Origin: Leptolyngbyaceae cyanobacterium SM1_3_5
GTDB lineage: Bacteria > Cyanobacteriota > Cyanobacteriia > Elainellales > Elainellaceae
Length of the DNA stretch: 5,838 nucleotides
Reading direction: 5' to 3'
NCBI GenBank assembly: GCA_012031475.1
Contig: JAAUTJ010000349.1
Location: 1 to 5,838, forward strand
Position 1 is the stretch's first letter, and the number at the start of each line of letters is the position of its first letter. Under the pieces are notes generated by a model that was not told the DNA's origin, did not search any database, and worked only from the letters and a program-made list of their open reading frames with translations. The position numbers and the translations under genes were made by a program. This document shows, in pieces, positions 1 through 5,838 of this stretch.

Positions 1-29
1 TAACAATTTGCAACATCTGGTTTTTTATC

Positions 30-55
30 TATCGAAAACATAAGTTCTTTCGATA
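30..55. repeat. Short inverted repeat upstream of the lipoprotein gene
   Basis: The arms TATCGAAA (30-37) and TTTCGATA (48-55) are perfect 8-base reverse complements around a 10-base loop. The element lies about 50 bases upstream of the -35 of the predicted promoter. It is AT-rich and has no clean T-run after it on the plus strand. On the minus strand, the A/T-rich bases at 21-28 give only a weak terminator-like tail. It could be an operator or the remnant of a terminator; the sequence does not decide. Confidence 0.35.
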
Positions 56-107
56 AAATACTGGGGTTCGTTCCTACAAAAGTGTGCAGGGACCCGATCG
101 AATTTTC

Positions 108-138
108 TTGAATTCTCTCTCCAACAGATCTATATAAT
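108..138 (+). promoter_or_regulatory. Predicted sigma-70-type promoter for the lipoprotein gene
   Basis: A perfect TATAAT -10 box sits at 133-138, with TTGAAT as candidate -35 at 108-113. The 19-base spacer is slightly longer than the ideal 17. Transcription would begin near 145. That is downstream of the TTG codon at 143 and leaves a short leader before the Shine-Dalgarno site at 167-171. The promoter therefore supports the GTG at 179 as translation start. It may serve all four colinear genes, since no other clear promoter was seen before them. Confidence 0.5.
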
Positions 139-166
139 CGAGTTGCTGCGTAGTTTTGCTTCGATT

Positions 167-171
167 AGGAG
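167..171 (+). promoter_or_regulatory. Shine-Dalgarno site that decides the lipoprotein start
   Basis: AGGAG at 167-171 lies seven bases before the GTG at 179-181, which is near-ideal spacing. The open frame extends upstream to a TTG at 143, but that codon has no ribosome binding site and sits at the predicted transcription start. This is the clearest ribosome binding site in the window; the other starts lack a comparable match. Confidence 0.65.
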
Positions 172-178
172 TTCGCGT

Positions 179-1534
179 GTGAGGATTCAGGGTTGGCGGC
201 GGGCGATCGTTTCCGCAATGGCGATCGCGCTGTGTCTGACGCTTTGGGCTTGCGGCGGGCGCACTCCCGTTGCAGGCAGGGAACCCACCAGACTGGGAGG
301 CAAAATCTCTGAAGTTGCGCCGCCCCAAGCGATCGAGGAGTTGCGATCGGAATTAGAAAAATATCAGCCGCAGGTGGCGATCGTCTCGCCGCGCCCGGAC
401 GAAGTGCTTGACGATAACCAGGTGACGGTGAAGCTGCGCGTCCAGGATTTATCTTTATTCAAAAGTGCCGATCTGGGATTGGGGCCACACCTGCACGTGT
501 TTTTGGACAATCAGCCCTATCAGGCGGTTTACGATGCAGAGGGATCGATCGAGTTCACCGATCTCACGCCCGGAACCCACACGATTCGCGCTTTTGCCTC
601 GCGTCCCTGGCACGAAAGCTTCAAGAACGAGGGAGCCTACGCGCAAACCACCTTCCACGTTTTCACCAAAACGCCCAACAACAATCCTGACCCCGATCAG
701 CCACTTTTGACCTACAGCCGTCCGCAGGCGAGCTACGGTGCAGAGCCGATCATGCTCGATTTTTATCTGACGAACGCGCCTCTGCACCTAATCGCGCAGG
801 AAGACCCGGACGATGATATTCCAGATTGGCGAGTCAGAGCGACGGTGAACGGGCAGAGCTTTGAGATCGATCGCTGGCAACCGATCTATTTAAAGGGCTT
901 CAAGCCTGGAAAAAACTGGGTGCAGCTTGAATTCCTCGACGAGCAGGGCAATCCAGTCACCAACGTCTTCAACAACACTGTCCGCCTAATCACCTACGAA
1001 CCGGGCGGATCAGACACGCTCTCGAAACTAGTGCGCGGCGATGTGGATGCGTCAGCGGTGCGGGGAATTGTCGATCGCACCTACGAGCCACCCGCCCCCG
1101 AACCCGAACCGATCCCTGAACCGACACCTGAACCAGAAGAAATTTTAGAACCTGAACCAGAAGTCGAAGCGATCGAACCTGAAATCGAGCCGATCCCCCA
1201 ACCGGAAGTGACGGAACCGGAAGTGATTCAGCCTGTTGAACCTGCTGAACCGCTGGTTGAACCCGCGCCGATCGCTGAACCTGCACTCGTCGAACCTTCG
1301 ATCGCCCCGATTCAGCCCCGCCCTGAACCGAAAGGATTTTTCAATCGGCGCGGCAGGCCACCGGGAGCAAGGAGGGCGATCGAGCCTGCACCTGAAACGC
1401 TGCCGGAAGTGATTGCGCCGGAAGTGCCCAAAGGTGGCGAAGCGATTGCGCCTGACGTGCCGCTGATTCTAGAGCCGACTGGAGAACCTGAAATTCCAGT
1501 TTTGAAAACACGCGAATCCGCCGCATTGAACTAG
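179..1534 (+). CDS. Putative lipoprotein with a proline/glutamate-rich C-terminal tail
   Basis: Unnamed protein of 451 residues from the GTG start; the frame opens at TTG 143, but the promoter and AGGAG site favour 179. Residues 2-8 include three arginines, followed by a hydrophobic stretch to residue 24 and a lipobox-like LWAC with Cys25. This predicts a lipid-anchored protein facing the periplasm, although Trp at -2 is unusual. Residues about 50-300 form a globular part with beta-rich, Ig-like character, including a GPHLHVFLDNQPY motif and an LTPGTHTIRAFASRPWHES motif. From about 303 to 384 it becomes almost pure Pro/Glu with PEPEPIPEP-like units. A basic patch (KGFFNRRGRPPGARR, 385-399) interrupts the tail, and a second Pro/Glu stretch runs to the end. 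The tail resembles the rigid periplasmic spacer of TonB, but no TonB C-terminal domain follows. No enzyme motif is visible. The role is unknown; an envelope-spanning or wall-associated function is inference. Confidence 0.8.
   Translation: MRIQGWRRAIVSAMAIALCLTLWACGGRTPVAGREPTRLGGKISEVAPPQAIEELRSELEKYQPQVAIVSPRPDEVLDDNQVTVKLRVQDLSLFKSADLGLGPHLHVFLDNQPYQAVYDAEGSIEFTDLTPGTHTIRAFASRPWHESFKNEGAYAQTTFHVFTKTPNNNPDPDQPLLTYSRPQASYGAEPIMLDFYLTNAPLHLIAQEDPDDDIPDWRVRATVNGQSFEIDRWQPIYLKGFKPGKNWVQLEFLDEQGNPVTNVFNNTVRLITYEPGGSDTLSKLVRGDVDASAVRGIVDRTYEPPAPEPEPIPEPTPEPEEILEPEPEVEAIEPEIEPIPQPEVTEPEVIQPVEPAEPLVEPAPIAEPALVEPSIAPIQPRPEPKGFFNRRGRPPGARRAIEPAPETLPEVIAPEVPKGGEAIAPDVPLILEPTGEPEIPVLKTRESAALN
1085..1330 (+). 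repeat. Degenerate Pro-Glu codon repeat inside the lipoprotein gene
   Basis: The DNA is a run of imperfect GAACCTGAACC/GAACCGGAA units encoding alternating Pro and Glu with interspersed Ile, Val and Ala. Codons are mixed (CCT, CCG, CCC, CCA), so the repeat is maintained at protein level and is not a young DNA expansion. A second, smaller duplication follows: 1412-1428 and 1445-1461 are near-identical 17-mers, 33 bases apart, encoding IAPEVP and IAPDVP. Confidence 0.7.
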
Positions 1535-1544
1535 ATGAAAATTC

Positions 1545-1763
1545 ATGAATCAATACAGCATGGTTGTTCAATGGTCAGATGAGGATCAGCTTTTCTTAGT
1601 GGCGATTCCAGAATTTGTCGATCGCGTCGTGATGCCCTGCACACATGGCGAAACTCGCGCTCAAGCAATTCAGAACGGTGAAGAAGTGATTGAAATGTAT
1701 CTAGAAGCTTGGCAGGCAGAAGGTGAACCGATTCCTGAACCAAAAACGCTGCAAATTGCTTGA
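1545..1763 (+). CDS. HicB-like small protein (orphan antitoxin family)
   Basis: A 72-residue protein with the HicB/HicB-like fold signature: an N-terminal strand pair (YSMVVQWSDEDQLFLVAIPEF), a short linker with GETRAQAIQNG, then one helix (EEVIEMYLEAWQAEGEPIPEP). HicB proteins normally neutralise HicA mRNA-cleaving toxins. Many also carry a C-terminal helix-turn-helix or ribbon-helix-helix domain; this one ends right after the core and lacks it. No HicA-like partner is encoded on either strand here. The gene starts 10 bases after the lipoprotein stop and ends 9 bases before the thioredoxin-like gene, so it is probably co-transcribed. No strong ribosome site precedes the ATG. Solitary short HicB-like proteins are common in cyanobacteria, and a toxin-antitoxin role should not be assumed. 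Confidence 0.8.
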   Translation: MNQYSMVVQWSDEDQLFLVAIPEFVDRVVMPCTHGETRAQAIQNGEEVIEMYLEAWQAEGEPIPEPKTLQIA

Positions 1764-1772
1764 TTTCCATCT

Positions 1773-3218
1773 ATGGCTCAAATTCGCGCTCCTGAATTTT
1801 TGGCAAAATTGCCCTGGCTGAACGTTGATCATCCGCTTTCGTTAAAGGAATTGAAAGGTCGAGTTGTCCTGCTCGACTTTTGGACATATTGCTGTATTAA
1901 CTGTCTGCATGTTTTGCCCGATCTCAAATATTTGGAAGAGAAATATCCCGATCTTGTTGTGATTGGCGTTCATTCGGCTAAGTTCGATCATGAGAAGGAT
2001 GTGGAGAGCATTCGGCAGGCGATCGCCCGCTACAACATCAGCCATCCGGTTTTAGTCGATAGCGGTTCGCATACTTGGCGAAATTATGTGGTGCGGGCTT
2101 GGCCGACGTTTGTAGTAATCGATCGCAACGGCTACATTGCAGGCACATTTGCAGGAGAAGGAAAACGTGAACTTTTAGACGAATTAATTGGTACTTTGAT
2201 CGGAGAAAACGCTTCAGATTTACCGCCGATTCGGAAGCCGCCAGAGCCGATTTTGTCCGCGATCGCGTTTCCTGGAAAAGTGTTAGCAGATGCGGAAAGC
2301 AACCAGCTTTTCATCGCAGATTCCGGCCATGATCGCATCGTCATTTCAACGCTAACAGGCGAAGTTCAACACATCATTGGCACAGGTGAATCGGGCTGGA
2401 AAGACGGCGATTTTGAGACGGCGCAGTTTGCCGCACCGCAGGGGATGGCATTTGATTCCAATCGCCAATTTCTTTATGTTGCGGATACCGACAATCATTT
2501 GATTCGCCGGATTGATTTTCAGAAAAAGATGGTGGAAACGATCGCCGGAACCGGACAACAAAGCCGCAACATCCGACCGCACGGCGGCTACGGCCTTGAA
2601 ACAGCTTTGAATTCGCCTTGGGACTTGGCTTTGGTGGCAGATAGCTTGCTGATTGCGATGGCGGGATCGCATCAAATTTGGGAGTTGCGATTGGGAACCG
2701 GAATGATTCGCACCTATGCTGGAACGGGGGCGGAATTTCGTGTGGATGGAGCGATCGAATCAGCCGCTTTTGCTCAGCCAAGCGGACTGGCGATCGATGG
2801 ACGCGAACTGTTTATTGCCGATAGTGAAATTAGCAGCATTCGAGCCGTTGAACTCGGTCAAAATCCGCAAGTGCGGACGGTTTGCGGGAGTGGTGAACTG
2901 TTTGGGTTTGGCGATCGCGACGGGCAGGGCGAAGAAGTCCGGCTTCAGCACTGCATGGGGATCGCTTACGGGCTGGGCGCTGTGTGGATTGCTGACACCT
3001 ACAACCACAAAATTAAGCGTGTCGATCCCCAGACGGGCGAGTGCAAAACAATTGTGGACGGTTTTTCTGAACCGAGCGGATTAAGTATTGCGGGATCAAC
3101 GCTGTTTGTCGCGGATACGAATCACCATCAAATTCAGCGAATTGATTTGGAAAGTTTGACCGTCAGCGCGATCGAATTCCCCGGACTTTGTGCCCCAGGA
3201 TTATGCTTTCCAAGCTAA
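1773..3218 (+). CDS. Thioredoxin-like / NHL-repeat protein (NHLRC2-like)
   Basis: A full-length 481-residue protein with two parts. Residues about 5-145 are a thioredoxin-like domain of the TlpA/AhpC type. It has FWTYCCINC with the CxxC pair at Cys41/Cys44 and an extra Cys40, plus a cis-Pro loop at WPTF (Pro111). Residues about 160-475 are a beta-propeller with six NHL-type blades, whose LFIADSGHDRI/LYVADTDNHLIRRID-like strands begin near 179, 234, 293, 346, 404 and 444. The blade at 293 (LLIAMAGSHQIWEL) is the most divergent. The architecture and CCINC motif match the NHLRC2 family found from bacteria to animals, whose biochemical role is not settled. No signal peptide is visible, so it is predicted to be cytoplasmic. 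A disulfide or redox function coupled to protein binding by the propeller is inference. It follows the HicB-like gene by 9 bases, and the next gene overlaps its end by 29 bases. Confidence 0.92.
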   Translation: MAQIRAPEFLAKLPWLNVDHPLSLKELKGRVVLLDFWTYCCINCLHVLPDLKYLEEKYPDLVVIGVHSAKFDHEKDVESIRQAIARYNISHPVLVDSGSHTWRNYVVRAWPTFVVIDRNGYIAGTFAGEGKRELLDELIGTLIGENASDLPPIRKPPEPILSAIAFPGKVLADAESNQLFIADSGHDRIVISTLTGEVQHIIGTGESGWKDGDFETAQFAAPQGMAFDSNRQFLYVADTDNHLIRRIDFQKKMVETIAGTGQQSRNIRPHGGYGLETALNSPWDLALVADSLLIAMAGSHQIWELRLGTGMIRTYAGTGAEFRVDGAIESAAFAQPSGLAIDGRELFIADSEISSIRAVELGQNPQVRTVCGSGELFGFGDRDGQGEEVRLQHCMGIAYGLGAVWIADTYNHKIKRVDPQTGECKTIVDGFSEPSGLSIAGSTLFVADTNHHQIQRIDLESLTVSAIEFPGLCAPGLCFPS

Positions 3219-4711
3219 TTTGTCGATCGAAACACTTCCCGATTCGGCTGTCACCTACTGGTATGAGGGCAATTGTCCGCACAGTGGAAGACGATTAAAA
3301 CTGCCGCGCACGAAATTTGTGGAGTCGGTCGCCCACTCTTTAATGCAGCAGCTTAAGAATCAAAATGAAGGCAAAATGTTCGGCGTTTTCTGGTAGAAAC
3401 TTCTGAAGGAAATTTAGCGGTTCTCAAAGCGTTTTCAGGATTATTAAACGGTAAAAGTACAATTCCTGGTTGGGTTCCGGCGATTCCCGGTCGCGAATCT
3501 GTTGCTCTGCAAGAAACTGAAACGCTCCAACACTTAAGCGCAATTTCGCAGGAAATTATTGAACTTCAGCAGCTTTCGATTCGACAGGAATTCGATCGCC
3601 TCTCCACCGAATTTAAAGCGCAACTTCAGCAAATGTCGATCGAACATCGGGCGCGGCAGCAGTGGCGGCAAGAACAGCGAAACTGTAGCGGCGGATCGAT
3701 CGAACTTGACGATCAAAGCCGCCAAGATGGAATCGATCGCCGCAATTTGAAACGTCAGCGCGATCGAACGCTACAGCCTTTCGTCGAGCAAATTGCTCAG
3801 GCAGATGCGCGAATTCGAGAACTGAAACAGCAAAGGCGATCGATTTCGCAACAGCTTCAGGCCGAAATGCACCGAGTTTATTCGCTGACAAACTTTGCGG
3901 GGCGATCGATTTCTATCAGTCAGTTAGGCAGTTTGCCAACTGGAACCGGAGACTGTTGCGCCCCAAAACTGCTGCACTATGCCGCCGCTCACAATCTGAA
4001 GCCGCTGGCAATGGCGGAATTTTGGTGGGGAAAACCGCAGGGCGACAAGATTTGCGGCGAATTCTATGGCGCGTGCGTTGATCGCTGTCAGCCAATGATG
4101 GGATTTCTGCTATCAGGATTATCACAGCCTGATTTGCCCATTCTTTATGAAGATGACTGGCTGATTGCGGTTGACAAGCCTGCGGGTTTGCTTTCCGTTC
4201 CCGGTCGGACGATCGCTCGCCAAGACAGCGTTTCAATCCGACTGAACGGAATCGCCGTGCATCGATTGGATCAAGACACATCTGGCGTTCTGCTGCTGAC
4301 TCGCGATTCGCAAACGCACCGCTTCTTGGCTCAGCAATTTCAACAGCGGCGAGTGAAAAAGATTTATGAAGCGATTTTGACGGAGGCGATCGAACTCAGC
4401 GAAGGCGCGATCGATCTGCCGCTGTGGAGCGATCCCCACGATCGCCCGCGCCAAAAAGTCAATCGACGTGGCAAACCGAGCGTTACGCAGTTTCGCAGAC
4501 TGGATACGACGCGCCTTGAACTGCTCCCCATGACGGGGCGGACGCACCAACTGCGAGTTCACTGTGCGATCCGGGCTGGGCGTACCGATTTTGGGCGATA
4601 CGGCTCTACGGCAGTCCCGCTGGGGATCGCTTGCACCTCCACGCTCGTGAACTGCATATTCAGCACCCAAGCGGGCACTGGCTGGAATTGCGATCGCCCG
4701 TGCCGTTTTAG
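3190..4711 (+). pseudogene. RluA-family pseudouridine synthase, frame-broken at three places
   Basis: With frames rejoined it encodes about 507 residues of a cyanobacterial RluA-type enzyme, which isomerises uridine to pseudouridine in RNA; the target is unknown. A GTG at 3190 is the only start before the in-frame upstream stop at 3157, although a TTG at 3220 is possible. In order: an N-terminal part with YWYEGNCPHSG; a charged coiled-coil region (about 120-236); a conserved PTGTGDCCAPKLLHYAA block; and the synthase domain from about 317. The synthase domain holds HRLDQDTSG (catalytic Asp, codon 4269-4271) and MTGRTHQLRVHCA. Cys256, Cys257, Cys296 and Cys300 could bind metal (inference). Frame breaks: a T run at 3386-3389 one base short, giving a stop at 3394; a shift at about 4569-4575 just after LRVHCA; and an extra base at about 4600-4603. 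The third frame then reads LYGSPAGDRLHLHAREL and stops at 4709-4711. The open frame continuing from the middle section to 4880 is an artefact. Sequencing error or true decay are both possible. Confidence 0.85.
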
Positions 4712-4739
4712 CGAACGATCCGCAAATCCAAACGGTATC

Positions 4740-4759
4740 GCGCCCCTAAAAACGGGTGC
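4740..4759. terminator. Possible hairpin in the convergent rluA-ksgA gap
   Basis: GCGCCC (4740-4745) can pair with GGGTGC (4754-4759), including one G-U pair, around an eight-base loop. It lies in the 50-base gap between the end of rluA and the stop of ksgA, which converge, so a terminator is expected here. Neither side has a clear U-run, so this is a weak candidate. Confidence 0.25.
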
Positions 4760-4761
4760 AA

Positions 4762-5591
4762 TTAGCGATCGATCGCTGACAATTCTAATAGCTGATTGCT
4801 CAGCGCAATCCAATCAGTCACGCTCAGATCTTCAGCACGAACTTGTGAATTCAGATTTAAGGATTCCAAAATTTCGATAAGGCGATCGCGCTCAATTACG
4901 CTTTGCAAATTATTTCGCAGCATTTTCCGTTTAGTCGCAAATCCCAGCCGCACCAGTCGATCGAGCCACTGCGGATCTTTCAGCGTCGGGTCGATCGGAT
5001 GCGGCGTTAAACGCACAATGGCCGAATCCACTTTGGGCGGCGGATAAAATGCTTTGGCCGCAACGATCGACACCTGTTCACAGTTTGCCAACGCCTGAAC
5101 GCGAACCGAAAGCGCCCCAAAATGACGCGATCCGGATTTTGCACACAGGCGATTTGCAACTTCAAGCTGAACCAGCAAAACGATCGATTCAAACGGTCGC
5201 GGATTGGGTCGAGCGATCGTTCCCAGCAGCTTTTCTAGAATCGGTCCCGTGATGTTGTAGGGAATATTGGCAACGACTTTGTTGGGCTGCTGAAACTTAG
5301 GAAAATCTTTCAGAAGCGTGTCGAGATCGATCGCCAAAAAGTCGCTTTGCAGCAGCAAAAAGTTCTCGATGTCGCCCAGTTTTTTGCCAATAACTGACAC
5401 AAATCGCGATCGATTTCGACGGCAACAACGGCTCCGGCGCGATCGAGCAGTTGCCGAGTCAAAACGCCTTGGCCGGGACCAATTTCCAGGACGCGATCGG
5501 ACGAGGATAAATTGGCAGATTCAACAATGCGATTCAGCGCTTTTTCGCTGCGTAACCAGTGCTGACCAAATTGTTTGCGGGGCTGAGGCAT
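4762..5591 (-). CDS. ksgA: 16S rRNA adenine dimethyltransferase KsgA/RsmA, with a -1 frame break
   Basis: KsgA transfers four methyl groups from S-adenosylmethionine to two adjacent adenosines near the 3' end of 16S rRNA during small-subunit assembly. The ATG at 5589-5591 begins MPQPRKQFGQHWL, the usual family N-terminus. Next come the SAM-binding motif VLEIGPGQGVLT, the acidic strand end VVAVEIDRDL, the catalytic motif VVANIPYNITGPIL and the C-terminal AFYPPPKVDSAIVRLTP. The rejoined protein is about 276 residues, normal for the family. The frame breaks once, at plus-strand 5380-5385, where the coding strand reads GCA AAA AAC. One more A, or a -1 slip, gives LAKKLGDIEN and the rest of the enzyme. 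All catalytic motifs are present on the two halves. The upstream in-frame codons as far as 5714 are not KsgA-like and are excluded. No strong ribosome site was seen. Whether the protein is made depends on whether the missing base is real. Confidence 0.9.
5379..5385 (-). promoter_or_regulatory. A AAA AAC slippery heptamer at the ksgA frame break
   Basis: On the coding (minus) strand the reading frame is GCA AAA AAC, so the heptamer A AAA AAC is in the exact phase needed for tandem -1 slippage. After slipping, reading continues CTG GGC GAC (LGD), which is the correct KsgA continuation. A weak five-base hairpin (TTTGC/GCAAA) lies further downstream, but I see no strong stimulatory stem at ideal distance. 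A one-base error in an A7 run would produce the same picture. Confidence 0.3.
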
Positions 5592-5647
5592 GAAGGCGAT
5601 CGCAAAAAGGGCTAACCACCATTCTGCCTCAACCCAATTCGCCTTGC

Positions 5648-5838
5648 TCAACCAAACCAGCTTGAAGGGGCAAGCGTTGACGAAACCATCTGCGGCAAAT
5701 GGCGCACTGCCCATTCAGCATCTTCTTGAAAAATTTGGTGAATGCCTTGATGAATCAGCGCCTCAATTTGCAATCGCTCTTCGATCGACGGACAAAAAAC
5801 TCGCGAATTAAAAATTTGTTTCTGACTCAACAACGGCA
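5648..5838 (-). CDS. 3' end of an unrecognised gene upstream of ksgA (partial)
   Basis: The frame is open from the right edge of the window. It reads IFNSRVFCPSIEERLQIEAL, then IHQGIHQIFQEDAEWAVRHL, which looks like genuine alpha-helical protein, and stops at 5648-5650. I do not recognise the family. The last part as read (QMVSSTLAPSSWFG) looks less natural than the alternative frame, which from about 5692 reads RWFRQRLPLQAGLVEQGELG and stops at 5629-5631. A frameshift near 5686-5696 is therefore likely, giving a true end at 5629. Either way the gene ends less than 60 bases before the ksgA start on the same strand, so the two may be co-transcribed. The start lies outside the window. Confidence 0.5.
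   Translation of the reverse strand, partial: PLLSQKQIFNSRVFCPSIEERLQIEALIHQGIHQIFQEDAEWAVRHLPQMVSSTLAPSSWFG

Larger units (their letters stand above)
221..5603. repeat. Scattered HIP1 octamers (GCGATCGC)
   Basis: Perfect GCGATCGC copies were read at 221-228, 2019-2026, 2259-2266, 2911-2918, 4690-4697, 4882-4889 and 5596-5603. Most lie inside genes. HIP1 is a strongly over-represented palindrome in many cyanobacterial genomes, so this is the best taxonomic clue in the window. A longer palindrome, AGCGATCGATCGCT at 4764-4777, overlaps the ksgA stop codon and is built from the same core. Confidence 0.85.

Noticed and set aside
143..178. TTG at 143 as start of the lipoprotein
   Set aside because: It lies at the predicted transcription start of the TATAAT promoter and has no ribosome site, whereas GTG 179 has AGGAG at ideal distance and gives a compact lipoprotein signal.
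1535..1582. Fifteen-codon open frame starting at the ATG at 1535
   Set aside because: It is very short and overlaps the HicB-like gene in another frame, with no support for translation.
2374..2781. Minus-strand open frame of 135 codons inside the thioredoxin/NHL gene
   Set aside because: It is antisense to a clearly conserved propeller and has no recognisable motif, so it is a shadow frame.
3386..3396. Programmed -1 frameshifting at the first rluA break
   Set aside because: The local codons GGC GTT TTC do not form an X XXY YYZ heptamer, so tandem slippage is not expected; a missing T is simpler.
4233..4670. Minus-strand open frame of 145 codons inside rluA
   Set aside because: It is antisense to the catalytic HRLDQDTSG and MTGRTHQLRVH region; its composition follows from the opposite strand.
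4712..4880. Long C-terminal extension of the RluA open frame over ksgA
   Set aside because: The true rluA frame shifts away at about 4569 and stops at 4711; the extension is antisense to the conserved end of ksgA.
5592..5714. N-terminal extension of KsgA beyond the ATG at 5591
   Set aside because: The added residues (MGSAPFAADGFVNACPF and following) do not resemble the family, and the region overlaps the end of the upstream gene.

Overview
The window looks like ordinary chromosomal DNA from a cyanobacterium. The octamer GCGATCGC (HIP1) occurs at least seven times in 5.8 kb, and shorter CGATCG cores are scattered through every gene. The gene families fit too: a CCINC-type thioredoxin/NHL protein, a cyanobacterial RluA-type pseudouridine synthase with a long N-terminal extension, and KsgA. 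I cannot name the genus. I see no insertion sequence, CRISPR array, tRNA, rRNA or phage gene.

Layout. Positions 1-178 are a leader holding a small inverted repeat and a good TATAAT promoter. Three intact plus-strand genes follow, 9-10 bases apart: a proline/glutamate-rich lipoprotein (179-1534), an orphan HicB-like small protein (1545-1763) and a thioredoxin/NHL-propeller protein (1773-3218). The RluA-family gene (3190-4711) overlaps the end of the thioredoxin gene, so the four may form one transcription unit. On the minus strand, convergent with them, lie ksgA/rsmA (5591 to 4762) and the 3' end of an unrecognised gene that runs off the right edge.

The main oddity is the contrast between the halves. 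The first 3.2 kb reads cleanly. From about 3386 to 5700, rluA carries three frame breaks, ksgA one, and the right-edge gene probably another. Both breaks that can be pinned to a short tract, in rluA at 3386-3389 and in ksgA at 5380-5385, look like a T run one base short. Consensus-sequence error is the simplest explanation; gene decay is the alternative. The ksgA break also falls exactly on a canonical A AAA AAC slippery heptamer, where a -1 slip restores the correct protein, so recoding deserves a check.

Functionally, two genes (rluA and ksgA) modify RNA, one is a probable redox/scaffold protein, and the lipoprotein and HicB-like protein have no clear link to them. I found no convincing new multi-gene system. 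The most distinctive individual items are the TonB-like proline/glutamate tail on the lipoprotein and the slippery site in ksgA.
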